Origin: Coriobacteriaceae bacterium | GTDB lineage: Bacteria; Actinomycetota; Coriobacteriia; Coriobacteriales; Coriobacteriaceae | DNA length: 64,000 bases | Direction of reading: 5' to 3' | Assembly (NCBI GenBank): GCA_902399975.1 | Contig: CABOHA010000002.1 | Location: forward strand, 227,843-291,842 | Part shown: positions 1 to 11,096 of the stretch, one piece after another | Layout of the letters: every line of letters begins with the position of its first letter | How positions within the stretch are numbered: position 1 is the first letter of the stretch | Position numbers and translations under genes: made by a program | The notes under the pieces: model-generated | The model's input: the letters and a program-made list of their open reading frames with translations, nothing else | Database searches by the model: none | Told to the model about the DNA's origin: nothing

Positions 1-766
1 CGGTGGCAACGACAAGCGCCATGGCGGTGCCGTTTTGCACGGAGGTGCCGGTAAAGACGATGTTCTTGCAGGCAGAGAGTGGTAGCGCGGAGCCGTCGGC
101 ACCCTCGACGACGGTGATGGCAGCGGTCTTCTCGACGGCCTCGCTCTCGCCGGTGAGTGCGGACTCGATCACAAACAGGTCGCGCGCGGTGATGATACGG
201 GCATCTGCCGGCACCATGTCGCCGGCAGAGAGGCGGATCACATCGCCGGGGACGAGCTCGTCGAAGGGGATCTCGACGCGCTCGCCGTCGCGCAGGGCAC
301 AGCAGGTGTTGGAGACCAGGTCCTTAAGGGCCTCGGCCGCATTGCCGCTGCGGGCTTCCTGGATAAACTTCATGCCGCCCGATACCAGCAGCATGATGCC
401 GATGACGATGACCGTGGAGGGGTCACGCTGCAGCTCGGGCACGGCGAGCACGTCGATGTAGAGCGAGACCAGTGCGAGGGCGGCGAGGATACCAGCGAAG
501 GGATCGACGAACGCGTCGGCGATGCGGCGGGCGAGCGTCTTGGTCGGCGCTTCGATGGTGTTGGGGCCGACGGCGCTCAGGCGCTCGGCGGCGTGCTCGG
601 CGGTGAGGCCGTCGGCTATGGCGTCGAGCAGCACGAGGGCATCCTCGGCGCTATGGGTGGCGGCGAATATGGTGTTCTTGGACATGCCGGTATGAGCGGC
701 GGGGCGCGCCGTGTGGCGGCGCTTGGAGATGGCTTCGAGTACCGTGGCGGTTTTGAGCATCAGCAT
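1..766 (-). CDS. mgtA: Magnesium-type P-type ATPase, N-terminal part (runs off left edge)
   Basis: Translating the minus strand from 766 gives 255 residues without a stop, and the gene leaves the window at base 1. Membrane segments lie at about residues 88-110 and 118-135. The actuator domain follows, with PGD near 173, GDMVPAD near 182 and the dephosphorylation motif TGES at 205-208, then NIVFTGTSV near 235. This order is that of P-type cation ATPases, and the wording is closest to the MgtA/Ca2+ ATPase branch. Such enzymes import Mg2+ across the inner membrane at the cost of ATP. The catalytic DKTG site is outside the window, so the substrate assignment is by resemblance only. The start is supported by AAGGAGGA (771-778) upstream of the ATG. 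A Ca2+-ATPase is the main alternative. Confidence 0.82.
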   Translation of the reverse strand, partial: MLMLKTATVLEAISKRRHTARPAAHTGMSKNTIFAATHSAEDALVLLDAIADGLTAEHAAERLSAVGPNTIEAPTKTLARRIADAFVDPFAGILAALALVSLYIDVLAVPELQRDPSTVIVIGIMLLVSGGMKFIQEARSGNAAEALKDLVSNTCCALRDGERVEIPFDELVPGDVIRLSAGDMVPADARIITARDLFVIESALTGESEAVEKTAAITVVEGADGSALPLSACKNIVFTGTSVQNGTAMALVVAT

Positions 767-1201
767 AGGGTCCTCCTTGTTGAAGGGAGTTAGCGTACGT
801 GTCGTATGTGCTTCAAAAAACCTAGATGTCGCTCACGTCATGCTTTCGAACCGCCACAAAGGGACAGGCACCTTTGTGGTGGTTTTGACGATCGGCTGTT
901 GGCGCTTATGCGTGCGCGGAATCCTCGCGGCGTGCCGAGGGCGACATGCAGGTTTTTCGACTATGACTGCCTTCCATGGCACACCTCCTTAAGGCCGGGC
1001 GCGGCGCGCTTTGGGTATCTCGTACCCGTTACAATCCGCCCGTATTCTTGATGAGGGGGTTTGCCGTGTCAACCCCAATGTTTGGAAAACCATTGCCCCT
1101 GACAAAGCCTTTACAGAATGCCGAGGCCCCAAAGCGCGCCCGCAACGCGCCCTGCCTGCGCTAAACTGGAAGGCACGTACGCGATTACGAGAGGAGCCCG
1201 C
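767..1201. other. Intergenic region between mgtA and pyrE
   Basis: This 435-bp gap between two divergent genes holds one copy of the CCACAAAGG hairpin repeat (849-884). The rest shows no open frame with a convincing start and no magnesium riboswitch that I can recognise. The pyrE promoter should lie in the last 150 bases, but I cannot pick a clear -35/-10 pair. Confidence 0.5.
849..884. repeat. CCACAAAGG hairpin repeat, copy 1
   Basis: Left arm 849-862 pairs with right arm 871-884 apart from one G-T position; the loop is GACAGGCA. The same palindrome recurs at 50604-50644 and, in reverse orientation, at 51749-51787, and half a copy lies near 50886-50907. It has no open frame. Confidence 0.85.
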
Positions 1202-1882
1202 ATGGAGGCTTACAAGCAAGAGTTCATCAAGTTCATGGTTGAGTCCGACGTTCTTAAATTCGGCAGCTTTACGCTCAAGAGCGGCCGTCAGTCCCCGTTC
1301 TTTATGAACGCCGGCGCCTATGTGACGGGCTATCAGCTCAAAAAGCTGGGCGAGTATTACGCCCAGGCCATCCACGATAACTTTGGCGACGACTTTGACG
1401 TGCTGTTTGGACCGGCCTACAAGGGTATTCCGCTGGCCGTCGTGACCGCAATTGCCTACCACGAGCTGTACGGCAAGGAGGTCAAGTACTGCTGCGATCG
1501 CAAGGAGGCCAAGGACCACGGCGCCGACAAGGGCAACCTGCTGGGCTACGAGCCCCAGGACGGCGACCGCGTGGTCATGGTCGAGGACGTCACCACCAGC
1601 GGTAAGTCCATCGACGAGACTTATCCCAAGGTCAAGGCTGCTGCCGATGTCGAGATCAAGGGCCTCATCGTGTCCCTCAACCGCATGGAGGTCGGCAAGG
1701 GTGGCGTGACCACCGCGCAGAAGGAGATCGAGGCCAAGTACGGTTTCCCCGTCGCGAGCATCGTCTCCATGGCCGAGGTCGTCGAGACCCTCTACAACCA
1801 CGAGATCGACGGCAAGGTCGTCATCGATGACGAGCTCAAGGCCGCTATCGACGCCTACTACGAGCAGTACGGAGCTCGTTAG
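1202..1882 (+). CDS. pyrE: Orotate phosphoribosyltransferase
   Basis: A 226-residue cytosolic enzyme that joins orotate to PRPP to give orotidine 5'-monophosphate, the fifth step of pyrimidine synthesis. It starts MEAYKQEFIKFMV and has the type I phosphoribosyltransferase loop VVMVEDVTTSGKS near residues 120-132, which binds the PRPP phosphate and diphosphate. FGPAYKGIPLAV near residue 70 is typical of PyrE. The start at 1202 has GAGAGGAG just upstream; an in-frame ATG at 1118 would add 28 poorly conserved residues and has no good ribosome site. It stands alone, with a hairpin overlapping its stop codon. Length fits the family. Confidence 0.95.
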   Translation: MEAYKQEFIKFMVESDVLKFGSFTLKSGRQSPFFMNAGAYVTGYQLKKLGEYYAQAIHDNFGDDFDVLFGPAYKGIPLAVVTAIAYHELYGKEVKYCCDRKEAKDHGADKGNLLGYEPQDGDRVVMVEDVTTSGKSIDETYPKVKAAADVEIKGLIVSLNRMEVGKGGVTTAQKEIEAKYGFPVASIVSMAEVVETLYNHEIDGKVVIDDELKAAIDAYYEQYGAR

Positions 1883-1990
1883 TTACGGCGTTTTACCAAA
1901 CGCCGTAACGGCTCGACGCTGCGCGGGCCGCATTTGGACAATCTGACGTTCAACTTCAAGGGCGCGACCAGAAGGTCAGCGCCCTTTCGT
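1882..1990 (+). terminator. Tandem hairpins after pyrE (repeat family shared with 10985-11096)
   Basis: The first hairpin has 12-bp perfect arms (GTTACGGCGTTT 1882-1893, complement 1898-1909) and overlaps the pyrE stop. The second has arms AAGGGCGC (1958-1965) and GCGCCCTT (1979-1986) around the motif GACCAGAAGGTC, and then a TTTCGTTT run. The same two-hairpin arrangement follows the lipoprotein gene at 10985-11096. Confidence 0.75.
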
Positions 1991-2039
1991 TTCACGTCAC
2001 CTTGTCTCAAATGCGACCCGCTCGCTGTCGTTGCCAAGA

Positions 2040-2230
2040 CATCGGCACTCCCGTTGCTGGCAAGGGGCGGCACTTGGGGACGTTCCTTTTCTGCCGGCAG
2101 TTTGGGACACTCCTTGTTGGGGTGGTCATTGGGGACGTTCTTAAATGACTGCTCGAGATGAGCGTCCAAAAATCCGCGCTCGTTCGATTGGCGCATGTCT
2201 ACGCAGCGTAGGTTGTCGAGCCTGGCCTTC
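2040..2230. repeat. GGGGACGTTCC-type intergenic repeats
   Basis: The TTGGGGACGTTCC unit followed by TTTTCTGCCGGCAG at about 2074-2102 recurs at about 11172-11200. Just after it, CATTGGGGAC...CTTAAATG (2129-2149) matches a hairpin unit at about 47906-47926. The end, GTCCAAAAATCC (2163-2174), matches 3031-3042. No coding frame is apparent in 1991-2289. Confidence 0.6.
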
Positions 2231-2289
2231 AAATGGATACTGACTGTCGAACCGGTTCACTCCATTTCTTCAATTTGATTGGACAGCCC

Positions 2290-2910
2290 ATGAACCAGAC
2301 ACGGCAAACCAATGCCTCCCATACTTTTTTGGCAGCGCATGCCATCAAGCAGCTGCGCGAAGAGCGCGGCCTCACCCAGCGCGCCCTGGCGGAAAGCCTT
2401 GGCGTGACCGATAAAGCCGTCAGCAAGTGGGAATCCGGCCGCGGCCTTCCCGACATTTCCCTCGTTGAGCCTTTGGCCCAGAGACTCGGCATAAGCGTGG
2501 CCGAGCTTTTGGCTGGTGACATTCGGGCCAACGCCAACCGTGCAGGCAATATGCTCAAAGGCGTCTTTTACGTTTGCCCTATCTGCGGAAACGTTGTGCA
2601 CGCGCTCGGAGAAGGCAGCTTTAGCTGCTGTGGCTCCACGATGTTTCCCCAGGAGGCCGAAGAGCCGGACGCGGACCACGCCTTTTCCATCGAGCGCATC
2701 GAGGACGATTGGTACGTCACGCTCGATCATCCCATGACCAAGGATCACTACATTAGCTTTGTGGCATATGCGACTATGGACGGTATCTGCTTTAAGAAGC
2801 TCTATCCAGAGCAATCGGTGCAGCCGCGCTTCCATATTACCGGGCGCGGCAGGATATATCTTTACTGCAACCAACACGGACTCTTTACGTCGCTGACGCC
2901 TCGCAAATAA
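2290..2910 (+). CDS. HTH (Xre) protein fused to a desulfoferrodoxin/superoxide-reductase-like domain
   Basis: With the ATG at 2290 the protein has 206 residues. Residues 15-75 are a Cro/C1-type helix-turn-helix (QLREERGLTQRALAESLGV, then KAVSKWESGRGLP). Residues 96-114 hold C96-x2-C99 and the pair C113-C114, the four ligands of a desulforedoxin-type Fe(Cys)4 site. The C-terminal part has H130, HPMTKDH (H147, H153) and CNQHGL (C193, H196), which match the ligands of a superoxide reductase Fe(His)4Cys centre. I infer a DNA-binding regulator with a redox-active or superoxide-sensing domain. An in-frame ATG at 2233 is possible; neither start has a strong ribosome site. It stands alone between intergenic repeats. 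Confidence 0.82.
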   Translation: MNQTRQTNASHTFLAAHAIKQLREERGLTQRALAESLGVTDKAVSKWESGRGLPDISLVEPLAQRLGISVAELLAGDIRANANRAGNMLKGVFYVCPICGNVVHALGEGSFSCCGSTMFPQEAEEPDADHAFSIERIEDDWYVTLDHPMTKDHYISFVAYATMDGICFKKLYPEQSVQPRFHITGRGRIYLYCNQHGLFTSLTPRK

Positions 2911-2956
2911 CGGCTGTCTATCCGCCCTCCTCATGCGTTCCCAAGGGACCCAAAAT

Positions 2957-3020
2957 GAGCGTGGATAATCTCCCGGTTTTGGCCTGTGTGCGGGCTCAAA
3001 GTGGGAGATTATCCACGCTC
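2957..3020. repeat. GTGGATAATCTCCC hairpin repeat, copy 1
   Basis: Perfect 18-bp arms (2957-2974 and 3003-3020) enclose a 28-base loop that can form a smaller stem. The second copy is at 47941-48004 with a compensatory change in the arms. Each arm contains TTATCCAC, eight of nine bases of a DnaA box. It sits between two convergent genes and could end transcription, but has no T-run. Confidence 0.85.
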
Positions 3021-3053
3021 GTTATCTGAGTGTCCAAAAATCCACGCTCGTCG

Positions 3054-3908
3054 CTACTTGAGTCCGGGCAGGCGGGTGTAGGGGAACGAGCGCTCTAAGA
3101 ACTCGGAGCACCGGGCGTAATCTTTGGCAAAGTAGCTGCTATAGAGCGAATCGAGTACGTATTGCACGGCGATATGGCTGGCGAACTGCGTGATGCGGTG
3201 CGTCATGCTCTCGTGGTCGCTTACCGTGAGATAGGCGGCAAAGCCGGGGTGAATGCGGGCACAGTACGGCGTGCCGATGACGATGACCGGGACATGTCGA
3301 CTGCTAAGGATCGGCAAGATCTCCTTGAGGTTGGGGGCAAGGCCGCTGTAGGAGATGATGATTGCCACATGGTCGGGACCCGAGGCGAGCGCCGTGCGCA
3401 CCTGCGCCTCGACGCTGTCGTGGCACGTCGCGCTTTTGCCGGCGGAAAGCAGGCGATCGCGGAACATTCCCGCTGGATACAGGTTATGCGAGCCCGTGTA
3501 GATGTCCACGGTGCCGGCGCGCATGATGAGCTTGGCGGCGTGGTCGAGCTGTGCAGGGTCGAGCAGCTCCTGCGTTTCGGCCAAGGTGGTCTGGTAGAGC
3601 CCCTCCATGCGCTCCATCACCTGCGCAGGGGTGGAGGTGGCATCGAAGGGAAAGTTGATGTCCACGTCGCGCCGGTTGCCCGCCTCGGTCGCCTGGCGGA
3701 TGAGCTCGACCTTGAGGTCTTTGAATCCCTCGAGGCCGAGCTTTTTGCAAAAGCGGTGCACGCTCGCGACCGAAACGTTGGCGCACGCGGCAAATTCCTT
3801 AATGGAAAGCCCGCGCACATCCTCGCCCATGGCGAGGGCCGTTCGCCCAAGTTGTTGCTCGGTGGGGGTGAGGCTTTTGCCCTGCGTGATCTTCCGCCTG
3901 ATATCCAT
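3054..3908 (-). CDS. RpiR-family transcriptional regulator (HTH + SIS domain)
   Basis: A 284-residue protein starting MDIRRKITQGKSLTPTEQQ. The N-terminal 75 residues are an HTH_6 domain (LSIKEFAACANVSVASVHRFCKKLG). The C-terminal half is a SIS sugar-phosphate-binding fold (VDIYTGSHNLYPAG, then IIISYSGLAPNLKEIL). RpiR/GlvR proteins sense phosphosugars and control sugar operons. The start at 3908 has AGGAG a few bases upstream; longer in-frame starts run into the upstream repeat region. It follows the large glycosidase gene on the same strand after a 272-bp gap, so it may control that gene. The ligand cannot be told from sequence. Confidence 0.85.
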   Translation of the reverse strand: MDIRRKITQGKSLTPTEQQLGRTALAMGEDVRGLSIKEFAACANVSVASVHRFCKKLGLEGFKDLKVELIRQATEAGNRRDVDINFPFDATSTPAQVMERMEGLYQTTLAETQELLDPAQLDHAAKLIMRAGTVDIYTGSHNLYPAGMFRDRLLSAGKSATCHDSVEAQVRTALASGPDHVAIIISYSGLAPNLKEILPILSSRHVPVIVIGTPYCARIHPGFAAYLTVSDHESMTHRITQFASHIAVQYVLDSLYSSYFAKDYARCSEFLERSFPYTRLPGLK

Positions 3909-4180
3909 ATGGCTCCTATGCGTTTGCGTCGCGATAAACCAATCATAGCGATAAATAAAACGTTCGGCTTGGCTGGGAGTTTTGGTCCGCCGGTCTATGA
4001 ACGACGGACCGCTCGACGCTGCGCGGGCCCTTGGCACGGCACCTTGGGCTTCAATCGTCGGGCGCGTGCGGAAGCACACATCCCTCCTCTTTCGGCCCAA
4101 TTTGCCGCACCAGGGGCCCGCTCGCTGTTGTGGGCTCAACATAGGGCGCTGTCCTTGTTGGGCCGTTTGCGCCCGGGGCG
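3909..4180. other. Repeat-rich spacer between glycosidase and RpiR genes
   Basis: It contains a CTCGACGCTGCGCGGGCC unit near 4012 that matches 1912-1929, and a CTTCAATCGTCGG...CCCTCCTCTTTC unit near 4048-4092 that matches the spacer after niaR (42600-42642). I see no gene in it. Confidence 0.5.
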
Positions 4181-6772
4181 TTACCCGAGCACGCGTACGG
4201 GCCCCAAGAGACCGCTGGGCTCGGAGGGCTCGGTCATGCCGAACACGTCGGGGACGGCATGGTCGAGGGTGTTGATGATATCGATCGCAAGCGCGTGCTC
4301 GCCGGCCAAAAGCGCGCCGGCCTCAAAGCAGTAAGGCGGACAGATGCGCGTGCCGAGGGATTTGCCGTCGAGGGTGACGGTTGCGGTCTCAAAGACCTCG
4401 CCAAGGTCGATGACGGTGCGGGTGGCCGCTTCGCCCAGGACAAAGGAGGCCCGGTAGCGGAATGTGCCGGCCTTGCCGGGGAACTCGGCCGAGGAAAGGT
4501 CGTGCAGGTCTGCAAGCTCAACAGACTCGCCAAAGGCATCGGTGCCAGGGGCAGAGAAGGCAACCGCCCAGGGCCCGTCGACGCATGTGGCTTCGTCTTC
4601 GGCGGTTGCCACAGCAACGGAACCTGTAGCCCCAAGGACCACGATGCAGCTCTCGTAGGGAGCCAGCTCGAGCGTGCCGTCAAAGGCGGCGGGCTCGGTG
4701 CCGTTGAGCAGGTCGAGGCGCGCGCCTGCAACGGGTGTGCCGTCGGCAAGCGCAATCTGAGTGGAGATACCCTGCTTGGGATGCTCGTTGACGAGCATCA
4801 GATAGCTCTCGCCCGCCCGCTCGTAGCGCAGTGCGCGCAGCCAGGGCTGGGGCTCGGCGCAAACCACGGTCTGCATGCCGGTATTGGCAAGTGTGTCTGC
4901 GAGCTCGGTGGTCGCCAGGAGCTTGATGTCGGCGACCGCGGCTGCATCCAGGGAGGCAAAGCCCTCGCGGCCTGCAGTGTCACCGTCGTAGCGCTTGTTC
5001 GGCAACTCATCCAGCGCGTACACGGCAACACCTGCGGCTGCGGCACGCGCGGCAAAGTCGAGCACGGCTCCGCCGACAAACTCGGCTCCGGGCATCACCA
5101 GGCAGCGGTATGCCTGGCCGTTCACGCTAAAGCCGCTACCGTCTGCGGCAATTTCAACGGCATAGCGCCCTGCGTCCTCAAATGCCTCTGCCGGCACGAT
5201 GTCAAAGTCGACCTGCGCGCGCAAAAGCTCGGAGGCGGCATGCTGCATAAAGTTCGCCTTGCCTGCCCACTCGGCGTCCGCATGGTAGAGAAGCGCCACC
5301 GGGGTCGTTGCGCGCCCGCCGCTCAGCAGGCTCGCCGTACGGTTCATGTAGCTCATGAGCTGCCCAAAGTGTGCAAACTGGGGGTTTTGGCTATGCGCAT
5401 AGAAATGCGGCGGGCAGTCCCAGTCGGGGAAGGCGGCCATGCTAAAGGCATGCGGCACAAACCAATTGACGCCGCGCACCAAAAAATGATCGGCGATCCA
5501 CTTCATCTCGCGTAGGCCTTCGTGCCATCCAAATGCGCCAAAGACCTCGGCCATGCAGCGCCCCTGCTTTTTGGGGTCGAGGTGTGCTGCCGAGGAGCCC
5601 AGCTTGGGCAGCACGTAGTTATAGAACTCGAGGTCCCACACGCCGCGTCCGTAGCTGTGAAGGCCGCGGTCCATGCCGGGTACCAGCTGGTTGATCACGA
5701 TGTCGACGCCCGCCATGTCCTGACCGCCCACGGCGCGGAAGTAGTGCCCGGCGCCCACGCCCAGGCGCGCGTGGCAGTCCTTGTCCTCGATAACGTGGCC
5801 GATGTACTGCACGCCGCGCGCGCGGCACCAGTCGCCGAGCTGGTCGCAGAAACACTCCTTATAGAGGGTGCTTGCGATGTCCATATAGACGTGGCGTACG
5901 TGCGCGCCGGCCGGCTCGCGGTCCCACAGGTGCGGGAGCTCGGCCAGGTAGCGCTCGCCCAGTGCCGCGCGTAGGCGACGCTCAAGCTCGGCCGACCAGG
6001 GTAGGGGCGCGGTGGCCTTGCCGATGAGCGTGTCCGAGATGCCATCGGGGCCCGTGGTGCCCTTCTCGTTGGCAAATCCGGGCTCATCGGAGAAAAAGCC
6101 CAGGATCGTCTTGCCAAACTCATCGCCCAGATGCTCAAAATGCGGCTCGTAGACAGCATCGATGAGCTGCGCCACCGAGGCGCGGTCGACCATATTGATG
6201 TAGTCCTCGTTGTAGGAGGTCTTGCCGCTCGTGAATATCACGCATGCCTGCGTGAGGCCCGCAGGTGCATCGAAGACCAGGCGGCTGGGGTTGCCGTCTG
6301 CATCGTCGAATACTCGGTAAGCGACGTCGACGGGGCTGCCGTCCTGCATAAATGTCACGCCGTAGAAGCGCTCCGTTTTGTCGAGCATGTTGGCGAGCGC
6401 GATGCTCGCGGCGGACGTGGGGCCCACGATGTCGAACGTGCGGTGCGTGAGCACGATCTTGCGGAGCTCGGGCACGGCTTCCTTGGCGGCGCCGTTGGCA
6501 AAGCCCGTGGGGAAGTGCGCGTCGTCCAAGATCCAGAGCTTAAGGCCCAGCTGCTTGCACTCGTCAATGACAAAGCGCAAGTCGCGCCACCAGCCCTCGC
6601 CGCAAAAATCGGGGTGTGGGCGGCTTTCGAGACAGACCTCGTGGATGTCGGCGCCGGCGATCTTTTCCAGATACTCGGCAATGGTCTTATGGCTCTCGCC
6701 CTTCATCCACAAAAACGGAAGCACGTGGTTGTCGTATGTGCCCTCGAGCACCTGCTGATAGTACGCGGTCAT
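4181..6772 (-). CDS. Large glycoside hydrolase, GH106-like, with C-terminal sugar-binding domain
   Basis: An 863-residue protein starting MTAYYQQVLEGTYDNHVLPFLW; AAGGAGG precedes the ATG. No signal peptide is visible, so it probably works in the cytosol. The N-terminal half resembles the barrel of GH106-like alpha-L-rhamnosidases (WWRDLRFVIDECKQLGLKLW, then DDAHFPTGFANG), with acidic motifs FFSDEPGF and GHVIEDKD as candidate catalytic sites. The last 130 residues look like the jelly-roll domain of GH2-type enzymes (ATVTLDGKSLG). Family placement is by motif resemblance, and the substrate is unknown. It is divergent from an AraC regulator 114 bp away and followed by an RpiR regulator, which suggests induction by its sugar. 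Confidence 0.7.
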   Translation of the reverse strand: MTAYYQQVLEGTYDNHVLPFLWMKGESHKTIAEYLEKIAGADIHEVCLESRPHPDFCGEGWWRDLRFVIDECKQLGLKLWILDDAHFPTGFANGAAKEAVPELRKIVLTHRTFDIVGPTSAASIALANMLDKTERFYGVTFMQDGSPVDVAYRVFDDADGNPSRLVFDAPAGLTQACVIFTSGKTSYNEDYINMVDRASVAQLIDAVYEPHFEHLGDEFGKTILGFFSDEPGFANEKGTTGPDGISDTLIGKATAPLPWSAELERRLRAALGERYLAELPHLWDREPAGAHVRHVYMDIASTLYKECFCDQLGDWCRARGVQYIGHVIEDKDCHARLGVGAGHYFRAVGGQDMAGVDIVINQLVPGMDRGLHSYGRGVWDLEFYNYVLPKLGSSAAHLDPKKQGRCMAEVFGAFGWHEGLREMKWIADHFLVRGVNWFVPHAFSMAAFPDWDCPPHFYAHSQNPQFAHFGQLMSYMNRTASLLSGGRATTPVALLYHADAEWAGKANFMQHAASELLRAQVDFDIVPAEAFEDAGRYAVEIAADGSGFSVNGQAYRCLVMPGAEFVGGAVLDFAARAAAAGVAVYALDELPNKRYDGDTAGREGFASLDAAAVADIKLLATTELADTLANTGMQTVVCAEPQPWLRALRYERAGESYLMLVNEHPKQGISTQIALADGTPVAGARLDLLNGTEPAAFDGTLELAPYESCIVVLGATGSVAVATAEDEATCVDGPWAVAFSAPGTDAFGESVELADLHDLSSAEFPGKAGTFRYRASFVLGEAATRTVIDLGEVFETATVTLDGKSLGTRICPPYCFEAGALLAGEHALAIDIINTLDHAVPDVFGMTEPSEPSGLLGPVRVLG

Positions 6773-6886
6773 GGATCCTCCTTGGCTCGATCGATCTGCT
6801 GCATAGCACAGATTATGGACGCGTCGGCGCGTTCTGCTAATATCTGAATCACGACGAACTATGACCAAATCAACGATTGGCAAGCC

Positions 6887-9495
<2,609 letters not shown>

Positions 9496-9635
9496 TCGAC
9501 AATATGAGTGCCACCGGGGAAAAGCGTTGGGATGGGCTCGCGATTCGAGTCCCCACCTTAGCATTTGAACCATTTGGCACTATAATCACCATAGGCATGC
9601 GCACAACGTTGCGCTTAATCAAGAGGAGAAAACGT

Positions 9636-10172
9636 ATGGGTCTGTTTGACATGTTCAAGAAGAAGGCTGAGCCCGCGACTGCCGCTGCTCCGTCCTCCAT
9701 CTCTGCTTCTGCCGGCGCCGACGTGCTGTGCTCGCCCGTCAAGGGCAAGGTCATCAAGATGGCCGACGTGCCCGATCCCGTCTTTGGCGGCGAGGTCCTG
9801 GGCAAGGGCTGCGCCGTGTGGCCCGAGGACGATCTGGTCTACGCTCCCTGCGACGGCAAGGTGACCGTCACCATGGGCCACGCCGTGGGTCTGCAGTCCG
9901 ATAGCGGCATCGAGGTTCTGGTGCATGTTGGCGTCGATACCGTCAACATGAACGGCGATGGCTTCGAGGGCTTCGTCAAGGCCGACGACGTCGTAAAGGC
10001 TGGCCAGCCCATGCTCAAGATCGACCGCGCCAAGATCGCCGCTGCCGGCTACAAGGACTGCGTCGTCGTTGCTGTGTCCAACACCGCCGAGTTTGCCGAC
10101 GTCGAGCTCGCCGTCGAGGCTGACTCCGCTGTCGCCGCCGGCGATGTCATCGTCAAGGTCGTCCGCAAGTAA
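9636..10172 (+). CDS. PTS glucose-type IIA protein (Crr-like)
   Basis: A 178-residue soluble protein. After a short Ala/Pro-rich leader it has the EIIA(Glc) fold: DVLCSPVKGKVIKMADVPDPVFGGEVLGKG is the first half, followed by the phosphorylation-site signature GIEVLVHVGVDTV. The His in that motif accepts phosphate from HPr and passes it to a IIB domain. The start at 9636 follows AGAGGAGA. It lies after the GH1 gene and ends in a clear terminator. No IIBC gene is adjacent, so it may serve a permease elsewhere or act as a regulatory IIA. Confidence 0.92.
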   Translation: MGLFDMFKKKAEPATAAAPSSISASAGADVLCSPVKGKVIKMADVPDPVFGGEVLGKGCAVWPEDDLVYAPCDGKVTVTMGHAVGLQSDSGIEVLVHVGVDTVNMNGDGFEGFVKADDVVKAGQPMLKIDRAKIAAAGYKDCVVVAVSNTAEFADVELAVEADSAVAAGDVIVKVVRK

Positions 10173-10195
10173 ACTGCGGCAACATAAGGATGCGC

Positions 10196-10230
10196 AAGGG
10201 TGGTCGGGTTATCCGGCCGCCCTTTTTTAT
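10196..10230 (+). terminator. Rho-independent terminator after PTS IIA
   Basis: Arms AAGGGTGGTCGG (10196-10207) and CCGGCCGCCCTT (10213-10224) pair with two G-T wobbles around a 5-base loop, and a T6 run follows. Confidence 0.9.
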
Positions 10231-10407
10231 TACAATGCGGCGGAACGTTTTATTGCGCGTTGGGCGGAACGGTAAACCGTTCGGACGTTAAATCGAGCCG
10301 ACTGCGCCTTTGCTTTGCCGGGGGTGTTCGTTAGCGGCTAGAATGGCCTTATTGTTACGACGTGCACCGCGTCGGGAAGCGCGGTGCCGCTTGTTGGGAG
10401 GAATGTC

Positions 10408-10965
10408 ATGAAGAAGAAGCTGCTGCTTGCGCCCCTGATGGCTGTTCTGGTCGCGTGCGTAGTTGTGCTTTCCGGCTGCGGAGGCCCTTCGGTTGAGGAG
10501 CTCATCACCGATGATCTTACGACGCAGTTTGACGAGGTCAAGAACGGTGGCGACGACTTCCTCGCCGGCCTGGAAGAGGCCTCGGGTGACGAGTTCGAGC
10601 AGCTGGGCATCGATCCCAAGGAGTACGCCAAGAGCTATCTCGAGGGCTTTGACTACAAGATCGGCGACGTGACGGTCGACGAGGACAAGGGTACCGCAAC
10701 TGCCGAGGTCACCATTACCTGCAAGTCCATGAACCAGATCGTTGAGGATTTTGCCACCCAGTACCAGGAGAAGGTCGCCGCGCTCGATTCGATGCCTTCC
10801 GATGACGAGCTGTACAAGATGGCCGGTCAGGTTATGGTCGATGTGACCAAGGCTGCTAAGACCAAGGACACCAAGGTCACCTTCAAGTATTCCTGCAATG
10901 ACGACGGCGAGTGGTCTGCCGACGATTCCGCAACCAACGAGATGATGAATGCCATGATGAGCTAG
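10408..10965 (+). CDS. Small lipoprotein of unknown function
   Basis: A 185-residue exported protein. MKKKLLLAPLMAVLVACVVV is a lipoprotein signal peptide ending in the lipobox LSGC, so the mature protein begins at the Cys and is membrane-anchored outside the cell. The rest is acidic and resembles the DUF5105-type lipoproteins of actinobacteria and clostridia (EYAKSYLEGFDYKIGDVTVDE). GGGAGG precedes the ATG at 10408. It is monocistronic, with a two-hairpin terminator after it. The function is not known. Confidence 0.8.
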   Translation: MKKKLLLAPLMAVLVACVVVLSGCGGPSVEELITDDLTTQFDEVKNGGDDFLAGLEEASGDEFEQLGIDPKEYAKSYLEGFDYKIGDVTVDEDKGTATAEVTITCKSMNQIVEDFATQYQEKVAALDSMPSDDELYKMAGQVMVDVTKAAKTKDTKVTFKYSCNDDGEWSADDSATNEMMNAMMS

Positions 10966-10984
10966 GGGAGTTACACGGTAGTTC

Positions 10985-11096
10985 GTTACGGCGTTTTGCC
11001 AAACGCCGTAACTGCCCGACGCTGCGCGCCGCCCAGGACGACAATTTGTCATTCAAAAGGCGAGGCATGACCAGAAGGTCTATGCCTCGCCTTTTT
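10985..11096 (+). terminator. Tandem hairpins after lipoprotein gene (same family as after pyrE)
   Basis: The first hairpin has arms GTTACGGCGTTT (10985-10996) and its complement (11001-11012). The second has arms AAAAGGCGAGGCAT (11055-11068) and ATGCCTCGCCTTTTT (11082-11096) around GACCAGAAGGTC, and gives a good T-run. The apical motif matches the pyrE copy while the stem sequence differs. Confidence 0.85.

Noticed and set aside
767..1000. Magnesium riboswitch (M-box) upstream of mgtA
   Set aside because: I could not find the conserved M-box core; only a repeat hairpin is present.
2957..3020. Replication origin because of DnaA-box-like arms
   Set aside because: Only two near-boxes in a hairpin, no AT-rich unwinding element, and no dnaA, dnaN or rpmH nearby.
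10408..10965. Substrate-binding lipoprotein of a transporter
   Set aside because: Too short, no ABC genes adjacent, and no binding-protein motifs.
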